64,000 bases of DNA from positions 1 to 64,000 of the forward strand of contig CANBWP010000011.1 in assembly GCA_947373185.1 (NCBI GenBank), read 5' to 3'. Of this stretch, positions 47,118 to 55,940 are shown one piece after another. Both the position numbers and the translations under genes were made by a program. Positions within the stretch are counted from its first letter, which is position 1. Every line of letters starts with the position of its first letter. The notes beneath the pieces are model-generated. The model searched no databases. It had not been told where the DNA came from and was given only the letters and a program-made list of their open reading frames with translations. The DNA comes from Comamonadaceae bacterium. Its GTDB lineage: Bacteria; Pseudomonadota; Gammaproteobacteria; Burkholderiales; Burkholderiaceae_C.

Positions 47118-47147
47118 TTGACACGTGCAGCCGATTCCCGCTTAATA
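47118..47147 (+). promoter_or_regulatory. Probable promoter of the ABC/cupin operon
   Basis: TTGACA (47118-47123) and TTAATA (47142-47147) with an 18-bp spacer. Operator E begins about 14 bp downstream, the same promoter-then-operator order as at Rieske oxygenase 2. Confidence 0.5.
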
Positions 47148-47160
47148 TCGCTTGTGCCTT

Positions 47161-47193
47161 TATATGGACTGCGGTTCCGTATAAAAGAACGAT
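47161..47193 (+). promoter_or_regulatory. Island operator, site E (ABC operon side)
   Basis: GGTTCC-N7-AGAACG (47173-47191). The upstream third half-site seen at A, C and D is degenerate here (GGACT). It ends about 48 bp before the permease start. Confidence 0.65.
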
Positions 47194-47238
47194 TAAAAAG
47201 AGCCTGTTTCAAGCGGGCTATTTCTGGAGAACTCATTC

Positions 47239-48972
47239 GTGCAAAGTTCAGTTGCGGTCGCTGCCAAACCCAAATTCGGGTCGGGATTTGACGCCAAGTG
47301 GTTGGTGATTGGTATTTGTTTGGCCATCGTCGCCGTGTTGGCCTTGGTCCCCTTCTGTTTCATGATTTGGCAGAGTTTCAACACGGCTGAAACAGCCGAT
47401 GCGCCTGCGGTCCTCACCTTGGGCAATTACGTCACGGCTTACACCAACCCCGAAACGGTGGTGACCTTCTGGAATTCAGTTCAGTTTGCCTTGGGGGGGT
47501 CCATGGTGGCCTTCGTGATTGGCACGGCCTTGGCTTGGATGAATGAAAGAACCAACACGCCCATGCGGCGTTTGTTTTTTGCCTTGTCCATCGTGCCCTT
47601 GATCATTCCCAGCATCTTGTTCACCATTGCTTGGATCATGTTGGCCAGTCCCAAAATTGGCTTGCTCAATACCGTGGCCATGTCTTGGTTTGGCTTAGAA
47701 ACACCGCCTTTCAATATTTACTCAATGTGGGGCATGATTTGGGTCGATGGTTTGCATTACTCGCCCATGGCGTTTTTGCTCATGTCATCTGCCTTCAAGG
47801 CCATGGACCCTTCCTTGGAAGAATCGGCGGTCATGAGTGGCTCGAGTGTTTTCAACACGCTCTACCGCATTACCTTGAAACTGGTGTTTCCGGCCATTGT
47901 GGCCACCGTGCTGACCTTGTTTGTGCGTGCCATCGAGTCCTTTGAGGTGCCGGCTTTGTTGGGCTTGCCAGGCGGCATTCAGGTGTTCACGTCGGCCATT
48001 TATCAGGCCATTCACCAGTACCCAAGCCAAATTGGTTTGGCGGCCGCCTACTCTGTCATTTTGTTGTTGCTCACAACGGGCGGCATCTATGTGCAAGCCA
48101 GAATTTCTGCATCTGGCAGCAAATACGCCACCGTGACAGGCAAGGGATTCCGCCCGCGCACCATCGATTTAGGGGCTTGGCGCTATTTCACATTGGCCAT
48201 CTTTGTGGTCTATTTCTTATTGATTGTGGTGATGCCATTTTTGGTCTTGCTGTGGTCCTCCTTGCAAAAGTTTTATGCGCCCCCTTCCATGGAGGCCTTG
48301 TCCAGAATCACCTTGGATGGCTATCGCTACATTTTGGGTTCCGACAACATTCGCACCGCTGCATTGAACAGCCTTTGGATGTCCATTACCACTGCGACCG
48401 TGGTGATGTTGTTGGCGTCAGTGGTGTGTTGGATTGTGGTGAAAACCAAAATTCCAGGTCGTTGGATGTTGGACAACTTGGCTTCTTTGCCGATGGTCTT
48501 CCCTGGCCTGGTGCTCGGCGTGTCGATCATGATTTTCTATCTCACGTTTGACATCGGCATTTACGGCACCTTCTGGATCATCTTGTTGGCCTACATCACG
48601 CGCTTTTTGCCCTACGGTTTGCGTTACAGCACCACCTCCATGTTGCAGATCCACAAGGACTTAGAAGAGTCTGGTGGCATGAGTGGCGCCAGCTGGTTGA
48701 CAGTGTTCACACGCATTGTGTTGCCCTTGCTGAAACCTGGTTTGGTGGCTGGTTGGATCTACGTGATGATCGTGTCGATCCGTGAATTGTCGACGTCCAT
48801 TTTGCTTTACAGCCCCGGCAACGAGGTGATCTCGATTGTGATTTGGGAGCTGTGGGAGAACGGCCAGTATGTGGAGTTGTCAGCACTGAGCGTGATCTTC
48901 ATCTTCATGTTGCTGGTATTGGTGGGCTTGGCCCAAATGGCCGGTAAACGATTTGGCGTCAAAGAGAGTTGA
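47239..48972 (+). CDS. ABC transporter permease with two fused permease domains
   Basis: A 577-residue membrane protein with two BPD-type permease domains in tandem, as in FbpB/AfuB iron and ThiP-like uptake systems. Each half has an EAA loop: one near EESAVMSGSSVFNT and one near EESGGMSGASWLTV. It works with the ATPase at 49034 and the binding proteins at 52509 and 53628. The start is a GTG (47239) after CTGGAGAA. The substrate could be Fe3+ or an organic compound; its place in a catabolic regulon favours an organic one. Confidence 0.88.
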   Translation: MQSSVAVAAKPKFGSGFDAKWLVIGICLAIVAVLALVPFCFMIWQSFNTAETADAPAVLTLGNYVTAYTNPETVVTFWNSVQFALGGSMVAFVIGTALAWMNERTNTPMRRLFFALSIVPLIIPSILFTIAWIMLASPKIGLLNTVAMSWFGLETPPFNIYSMWGMIWVDGLHYSPMAFLLMSSAFKAMDPSLEESAVMSGSSVFNTLYRITLKLVFPAIVATVLTLFVRAIESFEVPALLGLPGGIQVFTSAIYQAIHQYPSQIGLAAAYSVILLLLTTGGIYVQARISASGSKYATVTGKGFRPRTIDLGAWRYFTLAIFVVYFLLIVVMPFLVLLWSSLQKFYAPPSMEALSRITLDGYRYILGSDNIRTAALNSLWMSITTATVVMLLASVVCWIVVKTKIPGRWMLDNLASLPMVFPGLVLGVSIMIFYLTFDIGIYGTFWIILLAYITRFLPYGLRYSTTSMLQIHKDLEESGGMSGASWLTVFTRIVLPLLKPGLVAGWIYVMIVSIRELSTSILLYSPGNEVISIVIWELWENGQYVELSALSVIFIFMLLVLVGLAQMAGKRFGVKES

Positions 48973-49033
48973 GAGAGACAAGTCAAGCGTCACCAGACAA
49001 CGGACAGCTCTTAAGTTTTAACAAGGAATCAAC

Positions 49034-50140
49034 GTGTTAACTGTAAGTGGATTGCACACTGAATATGTCAGCGACAAAGGCGTGGTGGTGAAAGCTGCGC
49101 AGGATGTCAGCTTTGAAGTGCCCGAGGGCCAACTCTTTACTTTGCTGGGTCCCAGCGGTTGTGGCAAGACCACCACGCTGCGCTCTATTGCTGGCTTGGA
49201 AAAACCGACCCAGGGAACGATTGCGGTCAGTGGCACAACGGTTTACAGCTCAGCTCAAAACGTCTTTGTGCCGCCCAACAAACGCGGCTTCGGCATGGTG
49301 TTTCAGTCCTACGCCATTTGGCCGCACATGACCGTGTTTCAAAATGCCAGCTTCCCCTTGGAAGTGGGCCAAAAGAAATTCAGCCGCAAAGAAATTGAAA
49401 CCAAAGTCATGCGAGTGCTGGAGTCTGTGGAATTGGCGCAATACCATGACCGCGATGCCACACGCCTGTCGGGTGGTCAGCAGCAGCGCTTGGCCTTGGC
49501 ACGTGCATTGGTCATGGAGCCTAAGTTGTTGCTCTTGGACGAGCCTTTGTCTAACTTGGATGCCAAGTTGCGCGAGAAGATGCGTTTTGAGTTGAAGAAA
49601 ATTCAGCGCGAATTGGGCATCACCACCATCTATGTGACGCATGATCAATCAGAAGCTTTGGCCCTGTCGCATGAAATTGCGGTGATGCGAAATGGCCGGG
49701 TTGTTCAGTTAGGCAATCCGCGTCAAATTTACGAAACACCCAACAGCGAATTCGTGGCCGACTTTGTGGGCACCATCAACTTTGTCAAAGCCACCGTGCG
49801 ATCCATGGATGCGTCGACCAACAAAATGGTGGTGGACGCTGAAATTGGCGTCATTGAAGTGCCCATGATCAATGATTTCCATGTGGGGGAAGAGGTGCAA
49901 GTGTGCGTGCGTCCTGAAGACATTCACTTGAGTGACTCAACGCCGCCTGTTGACCATTCCAACCATTACTTGGGCACCGTTTTTGCCAAGATCTTCTTGG
50001 GCGAAGTGCTCGACTTCCAAGTTCAAGTCAACGACAAAGTCATGTTGGCACGTGTTCACCCCAGCCAGAAAACGCCAGTTGGCGCGCCCATCCACATTGT
50101 GGTGGACCCCTCCGACTTCATCGTTTTGAAAAACAAATAA
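49034..50140 (+). CDS. ABC transporter ATP-binding protein
   Basis: A 368-residue importer ATPase of the PotA/FbpC/MalK type. Walker A is GPSGCGKTT (39-47), the signature is LSGGQQQRLALARAL, Walker B is LLLLDEPLSNLD, and a TOBE-like regulatory domain follows residue ~240. The start is a GTG (49034) with AAGGAA upstream. It pairs with the permease 61 bp before it. Confidence 0.93.
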   Translation: MLTVSGLHTEYVSDKGVVVKAAQDVSFEVPEGQLFTLLGPSGCGKTTTLRSIAGLEKPTQGTIAVSGTTVYSSAQNVFVPPNKRGFGMVFQSYAIWPHMTVFQNASFPLEVGQKKFSRKEIETKVMRVLESVELAQYHDRDATRLSGGQQQRLALARALVMEPKLLLLDEPLSNLDAKLREKMRFELKKIQRELGITTIYVTHDQSEALALSHEIAVMRNGRVVQLGNPRQIYETPNSEFVADFVGTINFVKATVRSMDASTNKMVVDAEIGVIEVPMINDFHVGEEVQVCVRPEDIHLSDSTPPVDHSNHYLGTVFAKIFLGEVLDFQVQVNDKVMLARVHPSQKTPVGAPIHIVVDPSDFIVLKNK

Positions 50141-50166
50141 TCCAATCAATTACTTAAAGGAAAACC

Positions 50167-50769
50167 ATGAGTGCTGATGACAACAAAGCGCCCTCTGCGG
50201 AATTCGTTCCCAATGAGTCGCACTACCACAGCAAAAAAGACCGCACGTTTGTGCGTGCGATTGCTGGCCCTTACAACTTGGGCGATGAGCTCAAGCGCTT
50301 GCGCGCCATGCCCCGCGTGCGCAAAGGCAAGGACATCAAATTCAACGATGGCCCTCAAGCCTTCAGCCGTCACTACGTGGAGCCTAAAGATGGCATCACG
50401 CAAACGTTCCACATGCACTTGGAAGAGTACGGCCCAGGTGGCAACTCGCAAAAGCACGGTCACGTGAACGAAGCGGCTTTCTACATCTTGGACGGCACGG
50501 GCTACGAGATTCACGACGGCATTCGTTATGACTGGAAAGCCGGCGACATCGCCGTGGTCCACAACAACTGTGTGCACCAGCACTTTAACGCCAGCAACGA
50601 GCGCCCAGCGCGCGCGTTGGTGATCAAAACCAAACCCATGTACATGTTCATGAACATGTTGTTCCAACACCAAGTGGAACCCCGTCCAAGCGAACCCGCA
50701 CCAGGCGGCGAAGGCTTTGTGGCGCGCAACGACGAAGAAGACTTTAATCATCCAAAGGGAGGCTACTGA
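50167..50769 (+). CDS. Single-domain cupin protein (first of three)
   Basis: A 200-residue cupin. Motif 1 has KHGHVNEAAFYILDG (H-x-H plus Glu) and motif 2 has VVHNNCVHQHFN, so a metal site of three His and one Glu is likely. The protein begins with a charged N-terminal region of about 60 residues. Cupins with such sites include dioxygenases, isomerases and binding proteins; no activity can be assigned. It is the first gene after the ATPase (26-bp gap) and belongs to the same operon. Confidence 0.85.
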   Translation: MSADDNKAPSAEFVPNESHYHSKKDRTFVRAIAGPYNLGDELKRLRAMPRVRKGKDIKFNDGPQAFSRHYVEPKDGITQTFHMHLEEYGPGGNSQKHGHVNEAAFYILDGTGYEIHDGIRYDWKAGDIAVVHNNCVHQHFNASNERPARALVIKTKPMYMFMNMLFQHQVEPRPSEPAPGGEGFVARNDEEDFNHPKGGY

Positions 50770-50770
50770 G

Positions 50771-51367
50771 ATGGCTTGGGACGAATCAAAATCATGGTTG
50801 CAAGGCAACCAACAAGGTCAGTATTACCAAGGCTTGTTGGACGACGCAGAGCAAATGCCTGCTCGCAATTCCAAGCGTCACAAAGTGGTGCGCCCTGAAG
50901 ACATGCCATGGGAAATGGCGCGTCAAGGTTTGCTCAAGCACTTGATGAATGAGTCCATGAACACACGCATCGAAACGGTCGATGCCTACATGCAGATCAT
51001 TCCACCAGGCAGCAAGTCGGGCAAGCACCGCCACTTGGCAGAAGAGTGTGTCTATGTGCTGGAAGGTCGTGGCTACGATTTGCACCAAGACTGCGACGTG
51101 GAAATCACCGACACCTACCACTGGAAACCACAAGACGAAATCAAGCGTTATGAGTGGGAAGCCGGTGACGTGATCTACATTCCACCAAACACCATTCACC
51201 AACACTTCAACGCCGATCCAGATCGCCCAGTGCGTTTGATCTCCTCCATCAACCGCATTTTCAAATACTGCGGCTTGAACGATTTGGAGCAAATCGAGAA
51301 CGCCCCGGAGTTTGATCCTTCGGTCAAATTGGATGGCGAAGCCATCATGAAGTACTTACGCAAATAA
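50771..51367 (+). CDS. Single-domain cupin protein (second of three)
   Basis: A 198-residue cupin, distinct from its neighbour. Motif 1 is GKHRHLAEECVYVLEG and motif 2 is IPPNTIHQHFN. The N-terminal ~55 residues and the tail (NAPEFDPSVKLDGEAIM) are extensions. I start at the ATG at 50771, two bases after the preceding stop; the ORF-track start lies inside the previous gene. Function is not assignable, but the shared HQHFN in all copies suggests a common role. Confidence 0.85.
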   Translation: MAWDESKSWLQGNQQGQYYQGLLDDAEQMPARNSKRHKVVRPEDMPWEMARQGLLKHLMNESMNTRIETVDAYMQIIPPGSKSGKHRHLAEECVYVLEGRGYDLHQDCDVEITDTYHWKPQDEIKRYEWEAGDVIYIPPNTIHQHFNADPDRPVRLISSINRIFKYCGLNDLEQIENAPEFDPSVKLDGEAIMKYLRK

Positions 51368-51379
51368 TCAGAGCAGAAC

Positions 51380-52495
51380 ATGGCAAAAGACGCACTCGTA
51401 TCGGAAGACCTCGCTTCCAAATTCGCAACTGAGAAAGAAACGCCTTACACCCGCTGGGTGAAAAATGAAGGCTTGGACATCATCAGTGCCCATTACATTC
51501 GCAGCTTGAACACTGTCGATTTGAAGCCTTGGGCTCGTCGCGGCGGCAAAGGTGTTTACATCAACCACGAAGCATCCCGCACGTCCAACGACTGCTACGT
51601 GTGCGAAATTGCGCCAGGCAAACAGCTCGAGCCACAGCGTCAAATCTTTGAAGAAATGATTTATGTGTTGTCTGGCCGTGGCTCCACCACGGTTTGGAAC
51701 GACCAAGGTCATCGCATCACATTTGAATGGCAAGCCGGCGCCTTGTTTGCGATTCCTTTGAACTGCATGCACCAGCACTTCAACGGCTCTGGCAAAGATG
51801 CCGCCCGTTTTGTGGCCGTGACCAATGGCCCACCCGTGATCAACTTGTATGAAGATTTGAACTTCGTGTTCAACACCCAGCACGACTTTGCCAATCGCTT
51901 CAACGGCGAGCCTGATTACTTCAGCGGCAAAGGTGAGCAAAAAGGTTTGCTGCTCGAAACCAATTTCGTGGCCGACGCCGTGAACTTGCCTTTGATCAGT
52001 GCCAAAGAACGCGGCGCCGGTGGTGGTCACATTCGTTTCAACATGGCGCGTGGCTCCATGAACAGCCACATTTCTCAGTTCCCCGTGGGCACCTACAAAA
52101 AGGCGCACTGCCATGGACCAGGCGCGCACGTGATCATTTTGAGCGGTGAAGGTTACAGCTTGATGTGGCCCGAAGGTGAAGAGCCCCGTCAATACGATTG
52201 GGAAGTGGGCGCCATGGTGGTGCCACCCAACATGTGGTTCCACCAGCACTTCAACACAGGCAACACGCCTGCACGATATCTCGCTTTCAAACACGAGGTG
52301 GTGTCGGTTCGAAATGCCCAGGGTGTGCCTAAGGCTTGGATCAGCCGCCGTGTGGGCGGTGACCAAATTGATTATGCTGACGAAAGCCAAGCAGTTCGCA
52401 CGCGCTTCTCAGACTCTCTGGCCAAGCATGGCATGGCGCCTCGCATGGAAGAGGCTTACGAAGCAGAACTGCCTACTTTGCCACCCAAGTCCTGA
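51380..52495 (+). CDS. Bicupin protein (third cupin gene)
   Basis: A 371-residue protein with two cupin domains. In the first, motif 1 reads PQRQIFEEMIYVL, with Gln instead of the usual two histidines, while motif 2 keeps MHQHFN; its metal site is probably lost or altered. In the second, HCHGPGAHVIILSG and WFHQHFN give a full metal site. The two-domain layout resembles gentisate-dioxygenase-like bicupins, but the activity is unknown. It lies 12 bp after the second cupin. Confidence 0.85.
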   Translation: MAKDALVSEDLASKFATEKETPYTRWVKNEGLDIISAHYIRSLNTVDLKPWARRGGKGVYINHEASRTSNDCYVCEIAPGKQLEPQRQIFEEMIYVLSGRGSTTVWNDQGHRITFEWQAGALFAIPLNCMHQHFNGSGKDAARFVAVTNGPPVINLYEDLNFVFNTQHDFANRFNGEPDYFSGKGEQKGLLLETNFVADAVNLPLISAKERGAGGGHIRFNMARGSMNSHISQFPVGTYKKAHCHGPGAHVIILSGEGYSLMWPEGEEPRQYDWEVGAMVVPPNMWFHQHFNTGNTPARYLAFKHEVVSVRNAQGVPKAWISRRVGGDQIDYADESQAVRTRFSDSLAKHGMAPRMEEAYEAELPTLPPKS

Positions 52496-52508
52496 TTGGA
52501 GATCACCC

Positions 52509-53576
52509 ATGAGCGTTTCTCGTTTTTCTCGTCGACAAATGATTCAAGCCGGCGCAGCATCTTTGGGTGCTGCCGCCTTGGGTCCTTTGATGGCGCAACC
52601 TTCAGCGGCCACCACAGCAGCCTTGGCTGCTTTGACGGGCGCAGAGCGCCTGAAGCGCTTGTCTGAAGGGGCCAAAAAAGAGGGCGTGGTGAGTGTTTAC
52701 ACCTCCATGCCACAAGACGACATGGGTGCCTTGGCGACCGCCTTTGAAGCCAAATACGGCGTCAAGGTCAAAGTCTGGCGCAGTGGTTCTGAAAAAATCT
52801 TGCAACGTGGTTTGTTGGAAGCCAAGGCCAACCGCTTTGAAGTGGATGTCTTTGAAACCAACAGTCCCGAGATGGAAGTGCTGTCTCGCGAGAAAGTTTT
52901 GATTGCGGCCAATTCACCGTTCCTCAGCGATCTGATTCCGCAGGCCATTCCTTCCCACAAAGAATGGATTGCCACGCGTTTGAACATTTTCACATGCGCC
53001 TACAACACGAAGTTGGTTCGCAAAGAAGATTTGCCCAAAACCTACCAAGATTTGCTGGACCCGAAGTGGAAAGGCAAGTTGTCGGTGGAAGCCGATGACA
53101 GCGATTGGTTGGCTGAAACCGTCATGAAAATGGGCGAAGAAAAAGGCATCGCCTTGTTCAAAGAAATTGCACGCAAGAATGCTGTTTCTGTTCGCAAAGG
53201 CCACACCTTGCTCGCCAACATGGTGGCTTCAGGTGAAGTGCCCGTTGCTTTGACTTTGTACAACTACAAAATTGAACAAATGAAAAATTCGGGCGCCAAT
53301 GTCGATTGGTTCTCTCTGGACCCTACCATTGCACGTCCCAACGCGAACGGTGTTGCCAAAAATGCGCCGCATCCTCACGCCGCCTTGTTGTTCCAAGACT
53401 TCGAGTTGTCAGAAGGACAGCAGATTTTAGGCAAGCGGGACTTCATTCCTACCAGCACCAAAGTGCCTTCTACTTTGAACAAAATGCCACTGACGTTTGC
53501 CAACCCCAAAACAACTTTGGACGATGGCCACAAGTGGAACAAAATTTACGACGAAGTCTTTAACCGCAAAGGTTAA
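52509..53576 (+). CDS. ABC substrate-binding protein with Tat signal
   Basis: A 355-residue periplasmic binding protein of the iron/organic-substrate (AfuA/FbpA/PotD-like) group. The N-terminus carries the twin-arginine pattern SRRQMIQAG, a hydrophobic core and an Ala-rich cleavage region, so it is exported folded. The mature part begins with VYTSMPQDD. I start at the ATG at 52509; the ORF track adds over 100 unrelated residues. A Sec-exported paralogue follows, and the two share LPKTYQDLLDPKWKG exactly. Confidence 0.87.
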   Translation: MSVSRFSRRQMIQAGAASLGAAALGPLMAQPSAATTAALAALTGAERLKRLSEGAKKEGVVSVYTSMPQDDMGALATAFEAKYGVKVKVWRSGSEKILQRGLLEAKANRFEVDVFETNSPEMEVLSREKVLIAANSPFLSDLIPQAIPSHKEWIATRLNIFTCAYNTKLVRKEDLPKTYQDLLDPKWKGKLSVEADDSDWLAETVMKMGEEKGIALFKEIARKNAVSVRKGHTLLANMVASGEVPVALTLYNYKIEQMKNSGANVDWFSLDPTIARPNANGVAKNAPHPHAALLFQDFELSEGQQILGKRDFIPTSTKVPSTLNKMPLTFANPKTTLDDGHKWNKIYDEVFNRKG

Positions 53577-53627
53577 GCGCGTTGAGTGGCAGTGTTCACA
53601 AGGGTGTGAACCACACAGGAGATCCCC

Positions 53628-54668
53628 ATGATTCGCAAAGCATTTGTTTTGTTGGCGTGTGTGAGTGTTTGGGGGCTCAGTGCGCCTGCCTATGCTCAAA
53701 CCGATGTCAGTTTGTTGCGCAGTACCGCGCCAGATCGCGGTGCCAAATTGGCAGCCGCCGCCAAGGTAGAGGGCACCCTGACCCTCTACACCTCCATTGC
53801 AGAAAAAGACCTGAAGCCGCTGATCGAGCCGTTTGAGAAAAAATACGGCGTCAAAGTCAACACCTGGCGCGCCAGTGGCGACAGCGTCATGAACCGCACC
53901 CTGAATGAAACCAAGGCGAAGCGCTACAACGTGGACCTGGTGCATGCGGGTGCTGTGGAGCTGGAAGTGCTGCACCGTGAAAAAATGTTGCAAGCCGTGG
54001 CTTCCCCCCACTTTGTCGATTTGATGGCAGGCAGCGTGCCATCGCACAAAGAATATGCCACCACCATTTATTCCATGTGGGTGCAGGCATACAACACCGG
54101 TTCGGTTAAAAAATCGGAGTTGCCGAAAACCTACCAAGACCTGCTCGACCCCAAGTGGAAAGGTCGCCTGGGCTATGAGATTGAAAACATCGATTGGTTT
54201 GTGACCGTTGTGCAGTCCATGGGCGAAGCCAAAGGCTTGCAGTACTTCCGTGATTTGGCCACCACCAACGGCATCTCAGTCCGCAAAGGCCACACCAACC
54301 TCACCAACATGGTGGCGGCCGGTGAAGTGCCTGTGGCCCTGACGGTTTACAACTACATGCCCGAGCAGCTCAAGAAAAAAGGCGCGCCGATCGATTGGAC
54401 CGTGCTCCAACCTGCGGTGGTGCGTGGCAACGCGGTGGGCGTGATGAAGAACGCCAAGAACCCAGCGGCTGCCGCATTGTTCATGGATTACTTGTTGGGC
54501 GAAGGTCAGCAGGCGTATGCAGACCTCGAGTACCTGCCCGCCAACACCAAAATTGCCAGCAGTTTGCGCAACTACAAAATGTTGGTGGTGGACCCTGAAG
54601 AAAGCTTAGACCGCCGCGACAAATGGCGAAAGTTATACGACGAAATCATCATGCGTGGGAGCAAATAA
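53628..54668 (+). CDS. ABC substrate-binding protein with Sec signal (paralogue)
   Basis: A 346-residue paralogue of the preceding protein; by eye a little under half the residues match. It has a normal Sec signal peptide (ending PAYAQ). The mature part begins with LTLYTSIAEKD. It probably serves the same ABC permease with a different ligand, or replaces the Tat form under other conditions. Confidence 0.87.
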   Translation: MIRKAFVLLACVSVWGLSAPAYAQTDVSLLRSTAPDRGAKLAAAAKVEGTLTLYTSIAEKDLKPLIEPFEKKYGVKVNTWRASGDSVMNRTLNETKAKRYNVDLVHAGAVELEVLHREKMLQAVASPHFVDLMAGSVPSHKEYATTIYSMWVQAYNTGSVKKSELPKTYQDLLDPKWKGRLGYEIENIDWFVTVVQSMGEAKGLQYFRDLATTNGISVRKGHTNLTNMVAAGEVPVALTVYNYMPEQLKKKGAPIDWTVLQPAVVRGNAVGVMKNAKNPAAAALFMDYLLGEGQQAYADLEYLPANTKIASSLRNYKMLVVDPEESLDRRDKWRKLYDEIIMRGSK

Positions 54669-55940
54669 ATGAGTACATCACAAGCTGCAGTGGCAGAGCC
54701 CACAACGTTGTCCAAATTGGACATTCGCAACATGGGCCTGATTACCTTGGGCCACTCGTTGACACACTGGTACCCTGCCACCTTTTTCATGCTCTTGCCG
54801 CTGATTGGCAATGAGATGGGCCTGACCTACAGCCAAATTGGCTTCATCATGACTTGCCAATACGCAGCAGGTGCCATTTCCAACGTGCCTGGCGGCATGT
54901 TGGTGGACATGTGGGGCAAGAAGGGTCAGTTGATGGCCCTTTCGCTTTTTTGGGTGGGCTTTCCCTACCTCATGATGGGTTTCAGTTCGCAGTATTGGAT
55001 GCTGCTGATATGCGTGATGCTGGTGGGCATTGGCAACAACCTGTGGCACCCCACCGCCATTCCCTTGCTGGGCAGCATGTTCCCCAAGCGCAAAGGCCTT
55101 GCCTTGTCTTTGCATGGCATGGGCGGCAATGTGGGTGATGCACTCGCCCCCTTGGCCGTGGGCGCGCTCTTGACCACCTTGTCATGGCGCGAAATTGTGG
55201 TGCTCAATGTGGTGCCCGGTGCCGCCATGTCCATGATGATTTTGTTTTTCTTGGGCACCATGACTTTTGCGCCTAAAAAGAGATCGGCCCCCATCGCAGA
55301 TTCGGCAGTGGCTGCCGCAGACGCTCAAGGTCAAAGCATGCGCAGTTATTTGCAAGGCGTGAAAGATTTGATGCGCACCCCGGGCCTGTTCTTGCTCACG
55401 CTGAGCTCTGGCTTTCGCTCGATGACACAAGGTACCTTGCTGACTTTCTTGCCCTTGTACTTGGCCAAAGAAATGCACTACGACGTCTTTTGGGTCGGTG
55501 CCGGTATGGCTTTGTTGCAACTGGCGGGTTTCATTGCGGCGCCGATTGCAGGCCACTTGTCCGACACCATGGGCCGCAAAACCATTTTGATGTCATCGTT
55601 TGGCATGAGCGGTGTGGTTTTGTTGATGATGACCTTTGTGGGTGGCTCGCCCTGGTTCGTGTTCTTGATTGCCGTGTTGGGATTCTTCCTGTATGCAGCA
55701 CGTCCCATCATGCAGGCGTGGATGTTGGAAGCCACGCCTAAAAACATGGGCGGTACCGCCATTGGTTTGATGTTTGGCATGCAGTCGGGCGCGCAAGCCG
55801 TGGCGCCAATCTTGGGCGGCATCGTGGCCGACCATTACGGCCTGTTGGCGGCCTTCTATTTGTTGGCGGCCACCATCATCATTGCCAACATCATGGTGGT
55901 TTGGATTCCTGCTCACTCAAAGGATGCTTCTCATGCCTGA
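54669..55940 (+). CDS. MFS transporter
   Basis: A 423-residue major-facilitator protein with twelve hydrophobic spans in two six-helix halves and the motif A-like stretch GMLVDMWGKKGQL between helices 2 and 3; a related one (GHLSDTMGRKTI) lies in the second half. The substrate is unknown, possibly a related compound taken up or a metabolite exported. It starts immediately after the previous stop and overlaps the next gene by eight bases. Confidence 0.88.
   Translation: MSTSQAAVAEPTTLSKLDIRNMGLITLGHSLTHWYPATFFMLLPLIGNEMGLTYSQIGFIMTCQYAAGAISNVPGGMLVDMWGKKGQLMALSLFWVGFPYLMMGFSSQYWMLLICVMLVGIGNNLWHPTAIPLLGSMFPKRKGLALSLHGMGGNVGDALAPLAVGALLTTLSWREIVVLNVVPGAAMSMMILFFLGTMTFAPKKRSAPIADSAVAAADAQGQSMRSYLQGVKDLMRTPGLFLLTLSSGFRSMTQGTLLTFLPLYLAKEMHYDVFWVGAGMALLQLAGFIAAPIAGHLSDTMGRKTILMSSFGMSGVVLLMMTFVGGSPWFVFLIAVLGFFLYAARPIMQAWMLEATPKNMGGTAIGLMFGMQSGAQAVAPILGGIVADHYGLLAAFYLLAATIIIANIMVVWIPAHSKDASHA

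Larger units (their letters stand above)
46845..47238. other. 394-bp divergent control region, iclR / ABC operon
   Basis: No gene is seen. It contains operators D and E and a good promoter for the rightward operon. The middle (47026-47117) can fold: GAGAGT/ACTCTC spans a longer arm, CGAGAG-GAAAA-CTCTCG is a local hairpin, and GGG-TAAA-CCC follows. I could not match this to a known riboswitch class. Confidence 0.5.

Noticed and set aside
47239-50140. Naming the ABC transporter an Fe3+ importer (FbpABC)
   Set aside because: Family similarity to iron systems is real, but the operon context and paired Tat/Sec receptors do not support iron specifically.
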